Part shown: positions 7,867-18,587 of the stretch, in pieces
Layout: each line of letters starts with the position of its first letter
Numbering within the stretch: position 1 is the first letter of the stretch
Origin: Rariloculus sp963665575
GTDB lineage: Bacteria > Pseudomonadota > Gammaproteobacteria > Steroidobacterales > Rariloculaceae
Assembly: GCA_963665575.2 (NCBI GenBank)
Contig: CAXXDW010000006.1
Span: forward strand, 558,001-622,000
DNA length: 64,000 bases
Reading direction: 5' to 3'
Position numbers and translations under genes: made by a program
The notes under the pieces: generated by a model
What the model saw: only the letters and a program-made list of their open reading frames with translations
What the model was told of the DNA's origin: nothing
Database searches by the model: none

Positions 7867-10721
7867 GGAGCCCCGCCAAGATTGCTCTCCGGCAGACTCG
7901 GATGACTCAGGGCCGCAGCGCAAATCGCACGACTGCCGATCGTCTTGCGCTCGTAACTGCGTTCGCGGCCACGCTCGGCCAGCTTGCAGGTCCCGCATTC
8001 GGCCAGCCGACAGACGGGGCGGTACTCGAGGAAGTCGTCGTTACCGGAACCTACATCCGGCGCCAGTCGCAGTTCGATACGCCGTCGCCTCTGATCACGA
8101 TCGATCGCGACGATTTCGCCGCACTCGGTGTCAACGAGATCGGCGACCTGATCGAGGACCTCACGATCAATACGGGGTCCCAGAACAATCCCGACGCATT
8201 CACACAGAACGCAAGCACCGGCACGAGCAACATCAATCTTCGCGGACTGGGGCTCGACTCGACGCTCGTGCTGCTCAACGGCCGCCGCCAGACCCATAGC
8301 GCGGTGTCTACGGATCGGGGCGAGAGCTTCGTCGACACGTCATCGCTACCGCCGATGATCGCGTTCGACCGGATCGAGCTGCTCAAGGACGGCGCGGCGG
8401 CGCTCTACGGCTCCGAAGCCGTCGCCGGCGTCGTGAACTTCATCACGCGCAGCGGATTCGACGGCTTCGAACTCGCCGTGGAGTTGCAAGCCGTCGACGA
8501 CCATCCGCAGGAGGACGTTCAGCTCAGTGGTCTGTACGGTATCGATCTCGATGCGACGAGTTTTCTGTTCGCGTTCAGCGTGCTCGACCGCACGCCGCTG
8601 AGCACGCGCAACCGCAGGCTTTCGGCGCGCACCGACGATCTGAGCCAGGCCGGTCATCCGGGCTCCTTCCTGATTTCGTCGCTGCCGGCCAATCCGGCTT
8701 ACGCGACCGTCTGGACTGCCGCGTTCGACAGCAACCGCAACGGGGTTGCCGACGCGCTCGAACCGCAACTTGGCCTGCCGCCTGTGCCGGGCGCCCAGCT
8801 TCCGGTGTTCGCCGATCCGGATTGCACGACGATCGCCGCACAGGACCCGAAGGTGATTCCCGGTATCGCAAGTACCATACCGAGCCCGAGCGGCGCCATT
8901 CCGATCGGCTTGTGCCAGTTCGACTTCGGGGAATACTTTTCGCTCGTGCCCGAGGAGGATCGCGCGTCGGGCTTCGTCGAACTCGTGCACGAGCATAACG
9001 ACCGCACGAGCTCGCGGATTGAACTGCATGTCGCAAGCAACAGGGCCGAACGCAACAATTCGCCGTCGTTCCCGTTCGCCGCCTTCCCGACAGTTTCCGC
9101 GGTGCACCCCGACAACCCCTACGGCAGCAACGTCAATTTCATCGGCCGCATCATCGGTGCCGGCGGCGAAGCCGTGCCGAGCATCCACGAATCCGATACC
9201 TGGCGTCTCGCGGCAAGCGTGAACAGCGCGATCAACGCGAACTGGGACTTCGAAGTCGGCCTCACGATCAGTCAGAACGACTACTTCCTGGCGACAAAGG
9301 ACACGCTCGTCGACCGCTTCGACCTCGCCATACGCGGCTACGGCGGACTCGGCTGCGACCCGCAGAGCGGAATGCCGGGCGCCGGCGATTGCGAATTTTT
9401 CAACCCGTTCGGCAGCGCGCTTACCGGCACCGGAACGCGCAACTCCGCGGCAATGTTCGACTACCTGCTCGGCGACATCAGCTTCGATGCCACGAACGAA
9501 CTGTCGACGCTCGATGGTTTCGTGACCGGTCAATTCGGCGAGCTGGCCGGAGGCGCGGTCGGCATCGCGGTGGGCGCGCAACTGCGTGACGAGCATCTGA
9601 GCTACGACTACGACGAGAATTCCAACCGCAACAATTTCCTCTTTGTCGTCGGCAACCCGGACTTTTCGGGCGGCCGCGACATCGGCGCCGTCTTCGTCGA
9701 GCTTTCGTTGCCCCTCACCGAGACACTCGAACTTCAGGTCGCCGGACGTTACGAGGACTACGGTGGCGGCGTCGATTCGACCGATCCGAAACTCAGTTTC
9801 CTCTGGCGGCCCAATGCGGTGCTCTCCCTGCGCGGCTCGCTCGGCACGGCGTTCCGGGCGCCGTCCGTCTACCAGGCTTTCGGCGTGCAGACCTCGCTGC
9901 AGGAACTCATCGACCCCAATGTCGGTGCGCCGCAGTTCTTTCCCGTCCGTTCGCAGCCCGACCCGAGCGGCCAACCGCTCAGGCCCGCCGAGTCCGATGT
10001 CGCGAATCTGGGTCTGAGCTGGTCCATCACGGATCGCGTCGAACTCGGCATCGACTACTGGCTCTTCGATTACGGCCAGGTCATCATCCAGCAGAACGCG
10101 CAGGTCATATTGAACGCCGCGGCCGCCGGCGATCCCGCGGCGCAGAGTCAGGTGCTTCGCGACCCGGCGACCGGCCTGCTGCTGCGCGTCAATTCACACT
10201 ACGCGAACGCTTCCTCTCTGGAGACCGACGGTTTCGATGTCTCGCTCGTGTACGAGACCGAAACCGCCGACGGCAGCACTTTCGCGGTCGGCGCCGACGC
10301 GACCCTGATCTCGAGCTACAACCTCATCGATCCCCAGGCGGGCAGTATCGACGGCCTCGGCCGCCGCAATTTCGCGAACTTCGCGACTTCCACGCCCGAA
10401 CTGCGGGCGAACGCCTTCGTCGCCTGGCAACGCGACAATCACGGCGCCAACGTATTCCTGCGCTACGTCGACGGCTACGCGGACGATCAGGTTGCGGCGG
10501 GCCAGGGTCCCGCAGCATTTCGCCCGATCGACAGCTACGTCACCGTCGACGCCCAATACAGTATCCGATTTGACCGGGAAGTCTGGCCGACGATCACGGT
10601 CGGAGCGATCAACCTGTTCGCCGAAGACCCGCCGTACGTCTCCACGAACGGCGGCTACGACTCCAAGGTTCACGATCCGCGCGGCCGCCTGCTCTACGCG
10701 AAGGCAACCTTCGATTTCTAG
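7863..10721 (+). CDS. TonB-dependent outer-membrane receptor
   Basis: A 952-residue protein with a secretion signal ending near PAFGQ, then a TonB-box/plug start (LEEVVVTGTYIRR and FDTPSPLITI). The plug carries NINLRGLGLDSTLVLLNGRR and ELLKDGAAALYGSEAVAGVVN. A long beta-barrel ends in Phe (KATFDF), as expected for outer-membrane insertion. Its ATG overlaps the stop of the lipase gene, so the two are translationally coupled. This suggests that the receptor imports a product or ligand released by the lipase, or a lipid-linked compound. It resembles the large ligand-agnostic receptors common in Xanthomonas, Caulobacter and Alteromonas relatives rather than a siderophore receptor with a known ligand. 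An in-frame ATG at 7902 gives a slightly shorter signal region. Confidence 0.93.
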   Translation: MRSPAKIALRQTRMTQGRSANRTTADRLALVTAFAATLGQLAGPAFGQPTDGAVLEEVVVTGTYIRRQSQFDTPSPLITIDRDDFAALGVNEIGDLIEDLTINTGSQNNPDAFTQNASTGTSNINLRGLGLDSTLVLLNGRRQTHSAVSTDRGESFVDTSSLPPMIAFDRIELLKDGAAALYGSEAVAGVVNFITRSGFDGFELAVELQAVDDHPQEDVQLSGLYGIDLDATSFLFAFSVLDRTPLSTRNRRLSARTDDLSQAGHPGSFLISSLPANPAYATVWTAAFDSNRNGVADALEPQLGLPPVPGAQLPVFADPDCTTIAAQDPKVIPGIASTIPSPSGAIPIGLCQFDFGEYFSLVPEEDRASGFVELVHEHNDRTSSRIELHVASNRAERNNSPSFPFAAFPTVSAVHPDNPYGSNVNFIGRIIGAGGEAVPSIHESDTWRLAASVNSAINANWDFEVGLTISQNDYFLATKDTLVDRFDLAIRGYGGLGCDPQSGMPGAGDCEFFNPFGSALTGTGTRNSAAMFDYLLGDISFDATNELSTLDGFVTGQFGELAGGAVGIAVGAQLRDEHLSYDYDENSNRNNFLFVVGNPDFSGGRDIGAVFVELSLPLTETLELQVAGRYEDYGGGVDSTDPKLSFLWRPNAVLSLRGSLGTAFRAPSVYQAFGVQTSLQELIDPNVGAPQFFPVRSQPDPSGQPLRPAESDVANLGLSWSITDRVELGIDYWLFDYGQVIIQQNAQVILNAAAAGDPAAQSQVLRDPATGLLLRVNSHYANASSLETDGFDVSLVYETETADGSTFAVGADATLISSYNLIDPQAGSIDGLGRRNFANFATSTPELRANAFVAWQRDNHGANVFLRYVDGYADDQVAAGQGPAAFRPIDSYVTVDAQYSIRFDREVWPTITVGAINLFAEDPPYVSTNGGYDSKVHDPRGRLLYAKATFDF

Positions 10722-10817
10722 CCGCAACCTCGCCTGACCGAACCGGTACGCCTGCCGACATCGTCTGAGCGGCGGCCGGCACGCCGGCAGATTTGCCGGT
10801 CAACGCAGGCGATGCTT
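10722..10817. other. Short convergent intergenic segment
   Basis: Lies between the convergent TonB receptor and lhr genes. It contains GC-rich inverted repeats (for example GCCGGC copies around 10775-10800) but no clear T-tract on either strand, so I do not call a terminator. Confidence 0.4.
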
Positions 10818-13800
10818 TCAGCGCCGGCGTCGTGCCGTAAACGGAAACCGATCCCGGCTTCGGCCCGAGGGTCGTTCGAGCAGATTGCGGGCCTGGCGTC
10901 GTTCGTCGCCGGCAAGCTCGACCAGCCAGTCGATGCCTGCAGCCTGGCGCGCCGCGACCGGCACGCCGCGCCGATAGGCCAGGCGGTGCGCGGCGACGGC
11001 CGGCACGCGTTTGTCGCCGCCGACAACACCGGCCAGGTTCAGCGGATCGGCGGCTGAGATCACCACCCATTCATTGTCACGGTCGTTGCGGCGGACGCGC
11101 CTCAGCGATTCCACGGCTTCGCTGAGTGCGAACTGCTCTCCGCCGAGAACGTCGACGAATCGGCCGCCCCGAAGCTCGCCGCGCGCTTCCCAGCGCCGGT
11201 AGACCGTTACGAGTTCCCGCCAGGATGGCGCCAGCGCCTCGCGTGCGAGCACGGCGCGTGCCACGACGCCGTAACGGCGCAGCAGCGCCCGCGCCGCCGC
11301 CTCGACGGCCTCGCGCGTCGCAGCCGAGTTGCGGCCCGCGGGCGTCCTTCGATTCGCCGCAAGCGCCTGCTTGTCGATGCGCTCCTCGCGTGCGACGGTC
11401 AGGTTCCCGCCCGCGTGCGCCCCCGACTCGAGCACCGCCCAGCGACCGGCGGCGTCGAAACTGACCGAGCCCCCGCGCGCCCGCGACCGGCCGCGGAAAC
11501 CTTGCCGGCGGCGCTGCGGGGTGATGAGCGCTCTGAGCCCGTTAAACGCGTCGGCGGTGACAAGGCCGTTGGCGACGAGTTCGCCGAGCGCATTTTCGAC
11601 CTCGACCCGCAGCAGGTCCGAATGCTGCACGAGCTCGACAAAGAACAACGCACCGCGCGAGCGGAGCGCGTCGAGCACACGTTCGGCCCGCGCAGACACC
11701 GCGGACGATGTGTCGGCAGCATTGCGAAGCTCGGCGAGTTCACGCCAGTGCACCAGCTCCGGGCGCGGCACAATCACGATCGGCGACGCCGCCACTGTGC
11801 CGGACCGCCCGCCCCCGGCCGCCGCGCCGGTTCGCGGGCACCACCAGACGACTTCGCCGGAAGCCGAGAGCTCGTCCATGAGATCGGTCCCGTAGCCTTC
11901 GACCCGGGCAGGCAGCACCTCGCGCTCCCAGACGGCGGCGGGCAGTGCCAGTCCCTGCAACTCGCCGAGTACCGCTCGCAAGGCTTCCCTGCCCTCGCGG
12001 CGTTCGGCCGCCAATCCCTGCCAGTGAAACAGGAAGCGCTGGTAGTCGGCGAGCGAAACCGCTTCGATCTCGCTGCGCAGGCGCTTGAGCGTGTAACGGT
12101 GAATGCGCGCGAGCAGGCGCCGCTCGCACCATTCCTCGATTCCGGCGGTGCTGAACGCGCCGCGCATGATCGCGCCCTGCTGCTCAAGCGCGGCAAGCGG
12201 TACGGCGATCTCGCCCTCCGACAGCCCGAAGGATCGCGCGAGGACCTCCGCCGTGACCGGACCGAGCGCTTCCAGGCGGCTGCGCACGAGTTCGCGCAGC
12301 GCCGTATCGCGCTCGCCGATGTCGCTCGGCAGTGCTCGCGCTTGCGGGCCGGCCCGCCCCAACGGAAATACCAGCGCGACTTCCGCGAGCCGTTCAGCAC
12401 CGACCCAGAGTCTCTCGCCTGCCGGCGTCGCAAATACGGTCGCCCGACCGTCGCCTTTCAGCGCCTCGAACCAGGCCGGCCAACCGGCGGCGCCCTCGCC
12501 CTCCTGCTCGGTCACGAACCCGAGCACGGCGAGCGCGTCGTCGAACTCGTCGGCGCTGCGGACCTCAGGCCAAGCTTCGGCGCGGACACGCGCGATCGCC
12601 GCGTGATCGAGGCGGCCGAGTTCCGACGCCTCGTCGACCGTCATGTAGCGCCGCGACTGAACGGCGAGCGTGCGGCGCTCTTCGGCCGGTGCGTCGTCAA
12701 GAAATGCGTAGCGTCTCGCGCCGAGAATTTCCTGTGCCAACGGCGAGGGGGCCGCCAGATCGCGGCAGACGATTTCGACATCGTCGGACTCGACCCGCGA
12801 CAGCAATCGCTCAAGTCCCTCGATGTCCATTGCGTTCATCAGGCAGTCGGCGAACGTCTGCGTGACCAGGGGATGATCCGGAATCGCGATGTCTCCGCCC
12901 GGCAGGTTCTCCGCACAGGCAAGCTGCTCGGGGAACACCGTCGCGAGCAGGTCCTCCGAATCGATGCGCTGAAACTGGGGCGGCGTCCGCTTGCCGTTGC
13001 GAAACCGCCTCACGGCGAGCGCGGTCGTCGCATTCCAGCGCCACCAGGTCGGGAAAATCGGCGCGCCGATGACCGCCTGGGTCAACACCTCGCGCACCGT
13101 GCCGCTGTTCAGGTAGCTCGCAACCTCCGGGAGCGCGAAGCTGTGCACGGCGCCGAGCGAGAGCACGATCGAATCGTCGAGCGCCGCGGCCTGCAACTCG
13201 AAGTTGAACCTGCGGCAGAAACGCTTGCGCAGCGCCAGTCCCCAGGCACGATTGAGCCGCGAGCCGAGCGGCGAGTGAATGACGAGATGCGTGTCGCCGG
13301 CTTCATCGAAGAACCGCTCGAAGACGATCCGGCCGGTCGTCGGCAAGAACCCGAGCGCGGCGCGTGCGGCCGCCAGGTAGTCCACGAGCTGCTCGGCGGC
13401 TGGTGCACTCAATCCGAACTGCGTTGCGAGCAGCGACGCGACTTCGGCGCCACTGCGGGCCGCAAGCTCTCGATCCACACGCTCGCGCAGCGCCGACACG
13501 GCCTGCGAAAGCTCGTCGCTGCGGCCGGGCGCTTCGCCAAACCAGAACGGGATGTTCGGCGGCTGCCCCTTCGCGTCCTCGACGAAAACCTTGCCCGTCC
13601 TGATCCTGAGGATCCGGTACGACGTGCTGCCGAGCTGAAAAATGTCGCCCGGCAGACTCTCGAAGGCGAAGTCCTCATTCAGGGTCCCGACGGGAATCTC
13701 GTTCGGCAACAGCACGACGTCGTAGTCGAAGTGGTCCGGTATCGTGCCGCCGTTGGTGATGGCGGTCAGCCGGGCGCCGCGACGACCCCGGAGCGTGCCA

Positions 13801-15219
13801 TTCACGCGGTCGAAGAAGAGCTGCGCGCCGCGCCGGGCCGCGCTGCGTGCTGAAGCCGTCGGCGAGCATCCGGACCACGGCGGTGAACGCCTCCGGCTCG
13901 AGGTCACGATACGCCGTCGTCCTGCGCACGAGCGCAAGGAGGTCTGCGGCGCTCCACTCGCACATGGAGACCTCCGCGACGATCTGCTGCGCGAGCACAT
14001 CGAGCGCCGCGCCGCACACGCGGATCGCGTCAAGCTCGCCGCGCTCGGCGCTTGCAAGCAGCGCCGCGCACTCGACGAGTTCGTCCCTGGAAAGCGGAAA
14101 CAGGCGGCCCTTCGGCAAGGCCGCCGGGCCGTGGCCGGAACGGCCCACGCGCTGCAGCAGCGCCGCGATGGACCGCGGCGAACCGAGCTGGCAGACGAGA
14201 TCGACGTCGCCGATGTCGATCCCGAGTTCGAGCGAGGACGTGGCAACGATCGCCTTGATGTCCCCCTGCTTGAGCCGCTGTTCGGCACGCAGCCGGTGTT
14301 CCTTCGCGAGGCTGCCATGGTGCGACGTCACGGCATCCTCACCGAGCCGCTCCGCCAGGTGACGTGCCGCGCGCTCGGCGAGCCTGCGCGTATTGACGAA
14401 TACGAGCGTCGTGCCGTGTCCCGCGATCAATTCCGCAAGCCGGTCGTAGACCTCGGTCCAGACCTCGTTCGACATGATCGCCTCGAGCGGCGAGCGCGGC
14501 AGTTCGAGCGCGAGGTCCCGATCGCGTACGTGACCGGCGTCGATGATCGTGCACGGTATGTCGGGGCTGCCGGTCAGATACTCGGCGATCTTCGCGATCG
14601 GCCGGGTCGTGGCCGAAATTCCGACCCGCGTCGGCGGCTCGCCGGCAAGCGCGGCGAGCCGCTCGAGCGAAAGCGCGAGGTGGGCGCCGCGCTTGTTGCC
14701 CGCCACGGCATGGATCTCGTCGATGATGACGGTCCTGACCGTGCCAAGCATGCGGCGCCCGGATTCGGAGGTCAGCAGGATATAGAGCGACTCCGGCGTC
14801 GTGACGAGAATGTGCGGGGGCACGCGGCGCATCTTCGCGCGCTCGCTCTGCGGCGTATCGCCCGTGCGAACCCAGGCCCGGATCGGTGCATCCGGAAGCG
14901 CCAGTTCGATCAGCTCGCGCCGGATGCCCTCGAGCGGTTGCTGCAGGTTCTTCTGGATGTCATTCGAGAGCGCCTTGAGTGGCGACACGTAAAGAACTCG
15001 AGTCTCGTCCGGCAGCCCGCCGTCGAGCGCCTGCCTGACGAGCGCATCGATAACGGCGAGAAACCCCGCGAGCGTTTTGCCCGAACCGGTCGGAGCGCTG
15101 ATCACCGTGTGCGATCCGGATGCAATCGCACGCCAGGCGTCGACCTGCACGGCAGTAGGCGCGTCGAACTCACTGCTGAACCAGCGCTCGACTGCCGGAT
15201 GAAAGCTCGTGTCGTTCAT
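10818..15219 (-). CDS. lhr: ATP-dependent helicase Lhr (large helicase-related protein), frameshifted
   Basis: A superfamily 2 DNA helicase of about 1466 residues after repair, matching the usual 1450-1540. The N-terminal part has Walker A SAPTGSGKT, the DEIH box IIDEIHAVAGNKRG, motif III GISATTRP, and motif VI QRVGRSGH. The C-terminal part carries the conserved Lhr segment GARLTAITNGGTIPD, then NEDFAFESLPGDIFQLG and PPNIPFWFGEAPGR, followed by the winged-helix/Lhr-specific domain. The reading frame breaks at the GGG in 13835-13837 (CCC on the coding strand). Removing one base joins ADGFSTQRG to RRGAQLFFDRV exactly as in Lhr proteins. The ATG at 15219 (MNDTSFHPAVERWF) fits homologues better than the upstream Met at 15294. 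Lhr is linked to DNA repair. As read, the protein would be truncated after the helicase core. Confidence 0.92.
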
Positions 15220-15572
15220 CGATCGTGTGGGCGGCCCTCTCCAGGGGGACTCGTGGCGCATTGACAGTATGCCGCCATTTTCACGCCAGGACATCGGGAA
15301 CCTGACGACACTCTGGCAGCCCCCGGCGCAAACCCACCATTCCCGGTCCTCGCGCCGTGCCGGCCGGGCGCACGCCGGTTTCGCTGCGACGCGAAGTCAT
15401 GCCGCGAGCGGGCGGCGCGGGGCCGCGACCGTCGCCGCCAGCAGCTTCGCGGCCGGTGCCACGGCGGCGTACCGTACCGCAGCAGGATGCCGTGCCCCGG
15501 AGACGTGCCGTGCCCCCGGTCGAAACGGCCTTATAATCGCCGCGTCCCGAGTCCGTGGTCGATGCCGTGCGA
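15220..15572. other. Divergent intergenic region between lhr and the P-loop ATPase gene
   Basis: About 350 bases, strongly GC-rich, separating divergent genes. The only recognisable signal is a consensus TATAAT on the plus strand at 15532-15537. The rest shows no reading frame or structure that I can support. Confidence 0.4.
15532..15537 (+). promoter_or_regulatory. Candidate -10 element for the P-loop ATPase gene
   Basis: TATAAT perfectly matches the sigma-70 -10 consensus, 36 bases before the ATG at 15573. The matching -35 position (about 15509) is not consensus, so this is a moderate call. Confidence 0.5.
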
Positions 15573-16403
15573 ATGACGCGAAACGAGTTCCTGCGCTGGC
15601 CGCACAAGGCCATTACGCTATTGGGCATGTCGGGCGTCGGCAAGACCACGCTGGCCTACAAGCTCCCTCAGTCGAAGTGGTTTCATTACTCCGGCGACTA
15701 TCGTATCGGCACCAAGTACCTCGGCGAACCGATCCTCGACAACATCAAGCGCCAGGCGATGCAGGTCGGCTTTCTCCGCGATCTGCTCAGAAGCGACTCG
15801 ATCTATATCGCGAGCAACATCACGGTTCATAACCTCGACCCCATCGCGACGTTTCTCGGCAAGATCGGCCGCGCCGAACTCGGCGGACTCTCGGTCGAGG
15901 AGTTCAAGAAGCGGCAGCGCCTGCACAGGGTCGCGGAAATCGGCGCGATGCGGGACGTTGTCGAGTTCATCGAGAAGGCTCACACGATCTACGGCTACGA
16001 TCATTTCATCAACGATGCCGGAGGCAGCGTCGTCGAGCTCGAGGATGACCGAACCTACGAACTGCTCTGCGAGCACACGCTGATCGTCTACCTCGAACCG
16101 GACGAGCACCTCGTGCAAACGATCGTGCAGCGCGGCATCGACGAACCGAAGCCGATGTACTACCAGGAAGACTTCATCGACGAAAAGCTCCGACAGTTCC
16201 TTGACGAGAACCGCCTTGCTTCGCCCGACGATATCGTCCCCGACGACTTCGTGCGCTGGGTATTGCCTGCGCTGATCGCCCATCGCCGGCCCCGCTACGA
16301 AGCGTTCGCGGCGCAGTACGGCTATACGGTCGATGCGCGGTTGGCCGAAGGTGTAAGCGGCGAGAGGGACTTTCTGGAGCTGATCGCAAGCGTCCTCGAT
16401 TGA
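15573..16403 (+). CDS. P-loop ATPase/kinase-like protein of unknown function
   Basis: A 276-residue soluble protein with an N-terminal Walker A motif (LLGMSGVGKTTLAYKL), the fold start seen in shikimate/gluconate kinase-like and zeta-toxin-like P-loop proteins. No classic kinase substrate motif follows. It has a lid-like basic region (EFKKRQRLHRVAEIGA) and an acidic stretch NDAGGSVVELEDD that may take the place of a Walker B. The C-terminal helix-rich part ends in FLELIASVLD. Similar stand-alone proteins occur in gammaproteobacteria annotated only as ATPase. There is no antitoxin-like partner next to it, so I do not call a toxin. An in-frame GTG at 15555 is an alternative start; the ATG fits better with the -10 box upstream. 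Confidence 0.75.
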   Translation: MTRNEFLRWPHKAITLLGMSGVGKTTLAYKLPQSKWFHYSGDYRIGTKYLGEPILDNIKRQAMQVGFLRDLLRSDSIYIASNITVHNLDPIATFLGKIGRAELGGLSVEEFKKRQRLHRVAEIGAMRDVVEFIEKAHTIYGYDHFINDAGGSVVELEDDRTYELLCEHTLIVYLEPDEHLVQTIVQRGIDEPKPMYYQEDFIDEKLRQFLDENRLASPDDIVPDDFVRWVLPALIAHRRPRYEAFAAQYGYTVDARLAEGVSGERDFLELIASVLD

Positions 16404-16493
16404 GAAGAAGCGACCGCGACCCGCGGCGGGAGACCGCGAGCGGGCGTTGGCGACAGCGATCGGCCAGCGCGTGAGCCGGCCCGCCGCAAACGG

Positions 16494-17408
16494 TCAGTAC
16501 CAGGCCGCGATCCCCCAGGTCCAGGCCATAATCAGCAAGGCGCAGGCGGTAAAGCCCGCGGCCCGTTGCGTCAAACGGTCGCGCGGCACGGGGTAGCGCG
16601 CAAGTACGAGACCGGTACCGAAACCGGCCACGAATCCGAACAGATGCGCGCCGATGTCGGTGTTCTCGCCGCCCGCGCCCGTGTAGGCGAGCAGGGCAAG
16701 CCCGGCAACGAGCGGCGCAATGCGCGTCTTGAGCGGGGTGTTCTTCCAGAACCCCCGTTTCCAGGTGTTGGCCGTCAGCAGCGCAAGTGCCGCAAATACG
16801 GCGGTCGACGCGCCGATCGCGCGGTGATCGGCAGACTGGATGAGCGCGTTCAGGATGTTGCCGAGCGCACCGGAGGCCACAATCGCAAGCCCGCCGAGCC
16901 CGTCGCCGAGGTAACGGCACACAAAGTAGGCAAAAAAGCTGCCGAACGCGATGTTGCCGAGCAGATGATCCGCATCGCGATGGATCGTGAGCGCCGTCAC
17001 GGCGCGCCACCATTCCCCGCCGACCATGCTGCCCGCTTCGACGCGGCCGGCGGCGAGCCAGTCGATGCCGAACGTGAACTGCCTGACCCAGACTGCCACG
17101 AGCAGCAGCACGACCAGGTAAACGGCGACTGCGCTCCAGCCGTTGCCGACAGTCTCCGGCGGGGGTTTGGCGCCGCGCGGGCGGACATTCTCGTTCCGGT
17201 AGTCCGCGATTTCGGTGGCGGCGCGCGCGGCATCTTGTGCACGCACGCTGATCGACCAGCCTGTGGCCGTCTGTATCCGCTGATGCTCCACGCCCTGTGT
17301 CTCGAGCACGAGCGAAAGCTCCGCACAGGCGCGCCCGCTTGCCCCGGTCACGACTTCGATCCAGACTTCGGGCTCCTCGTACATCCTCAGCGGTATCGTG
17401 TCACCCAC
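16494..17408 (-). CDS. Rhomboid family intramembrane serine protease
   Basis: A 304-residue membrane protease. Residues 1-90 form a cytosolic N-terminal domain (EVVTGASGRACAELSLVL and following) and the rest is a six-helix rhomboid core. The helix-2 motif HRDADHLLGNIAFGSFF supplies the conserved His and Asn of the oxyanion region. The catalytic Ser is in AIGASTAVFAAL (GxSx motif), and the catalytic His is in GAHLFGFVAGFGTG. All key residues are present, so it should be active. The natural substrate cannot be read from the sequence. The N-terminal region has the alpha/beta character of the small cytosolic domain found in some bacterial rhomboids. It is transcribed alone, with a 123-base gap to the kor genes. 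Confidence 0.92.
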   Translation of the reverse strand: MGDTIPLRMYEEPEVWIEVVTGASGRACAELSLVLETQGVEHQRIQTATGWSISVRAQDAARAATEIADYRNENVRPRGAKPPPETVGNGWSAVAVYLVVLLLVAVWVRQFTFGIDWLAAGRVEAGSMVGGEWWRAVTALTIHRDADHLLGNIAFGSFFAYFVCRYLGDGLGGLAIVASGALGNILNALIQSADHRAIGASTAVFAALALLTANTWKRGFWKNTPLKTRIAPLVAGLALLAYTGAGGENTDIGAHLFGFVAGFGTGLVLARYPVPRDRLTQRAAGFTACALLIMAWTWGIAAWY

Positions 17409-17531
17409 TCAAGGTGATGGTCGGCGCCGGCCGGCAGCCCTTGGCAGAACCCTGAGTCGCACCCGAACCGAACGGGCGCCCGCCCGACGCGGCCCGTGCC
17501 ACGGGCTGTTCCACGCCCCCGGCGGCAGGGG

Positions 17532-18587
17532 TCAGCGATAGCGGCGCTGCAGCGACGCCAGACGCCGCTTGCCGGGACAAAGTCCCCGGAACCCGAGTTC
17601 GTTGAGCGGCATGCCCGTTGTTGCATTGATGCCGTGCATGTCGGGCCTGCTTTCGTCGACGAACAGTAGCCCCGTCACGACTTCGCCTTTGCGCTGCTGC
17701 GTGCGTATGTATTCGATCGCCGCCCCGCGACTGTGAGGATCATAGTCGTCGCTGACCTTGCGCAAGAGCAGCCGGCTGCCGTCGTGCATCGTGATCGGCA
17801 CGACCTCGCCTTCGTCGTATGACACGGTGATGCCCGGCATCGGCGGAACGAAGTCGGCATGCATGACTTCGTGAGAATGTTCCCTGGTGTATGCGTAGCT
17901 CTTGGTCGACGCCTCGTGGTCGTTGAAGGTCACGCACGGCGACAGGACGTCGATCACGGCGAAGCCCTCATGGCGCATGCCGGCCTTGATGAGCGGCACG
18001 AGCTGTTCCTTGTCACCGGAAAAACTGCGTGCGACGAAGGTTCCGCCAAGCGCCATCGTCAACTGTACGGGATCGATCGGCGGCTGCTCGTTGACCTCCC
18101 CGCGCTTGGCGGCCGTGCCGATATCGGCCGAGGCAGAGAACTGCCCCTTGGTCAGCCCGTAGACGCCATTGTTCTCGATGATATAGAGCATGTCGAGGTT
18201 GCGCCGCACCGCGTGCGCGAACTGCCCGAGTCCGATCGACAGCGAGTCGCCGTCGCCGGAGACGCCCAGCAGATACAGCTCCCGGTTGGCCGCGGCGGCG
18301 CCCGTCGCGATGCACGGCATGCGCCCGTGTACGGCGTTGAAGCTATGCGACGCCCCTAGAAAATACGCCGGCGTCTTCGAGGAACAGCCGATGCCGCTCA
18401 TCTTCGCCACGCGATGCGGGGGCACCGCGAGCTCGAACAGGGCCTGAATGATCGCGGCCGTGACGGAGTCGTGGCCGCAGCCTGCGCACAGCGTCGACAT
18501 CCCGCCCTCGTAGTCGCGAATCGTGAGCCCCAGCCGGTTACGGCTCAGCCCGCGATGAACGATCTTGGGCTTGACAATGGAAGTCAT
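17532..18587 (-). CDS. korB: 2-oxoacid:ferredoxin oxidoreductase, beta subunit (KorB-like)
   Basis: A 351-residue thiamine-diphosphate-binding subunit. Cysteines C34 and C37 (STLCAGCGHD) and C68 (GIGCSS), plus a later one in VLSPCVTFND, fit the 4Fe-4S ligand pattern of this family. GVSGDGDSLSIGLGQ starts the TPP-binding motif, and NNGVYGLTKGQ is typical of 2-oxoglutarate enzymes rather than pyruvate enzymes. Together with the alpha subunit it would decarboxylate 2-oxoglutarate (or another 2-oxoacid) to the acyl-CoA with reduction of ferredoxin. The start overlaps the stop of the alpha gene by four bases, so the two are coupled. The C-terminus (about residues 300-351) is a short family tail. 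Confidence 0.92.
   Translation of the reverse strand: MTSIVKPKIVHRGLSRNRLGLTIRDYEGGMSTLCAGCGHDSVTAAIIQALFELAVPPHRVAKMSGIGCSSKTPAYFLGASHSFNAVHGRMPCIATGAAAANRELYLLGVSGDGDSLSIGLGQFAHAVRRNLDMLYIIENNGVYGLTKGQFSASADIGTAAKRGEVNEQPPIDPVQLTMALGGTFVARSFSGDKEQLVPLIKAGMRHEGFAVIDVLSPCVTFNDHEASTKSYAYTREHSHEVMHADFVPPMPGITVSYDEGEVVPITMHDGSRLLLRKVSDDYDPHSRGAAIEYIRTQQRKGEVVTGLLFVDESRPDMHGINATTGMPLNELGFRGLCPGKRRLASLQRRYR

Noticed and set aside
13835..13837. Programmed frameshifting in lhr (and likewise in argB, yadG-like and yadH-like)
   Set aside because: No slippery heptamer or downstream pseudoknot is evident, and the same single-base form occurs in four unrelated housekeeping genes, which suits an error or mutation better.
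11415..13853. An 812-codon open frame antisense to lhr
   Set aside because: Lhr motifs on the minus strand account for this stretch.
15573..16403. Zeta-type toxin
   Set aside because: Only the P-loop fits; there is no antitoxin gene next to it and the substrate-binding residues are not recognisable.
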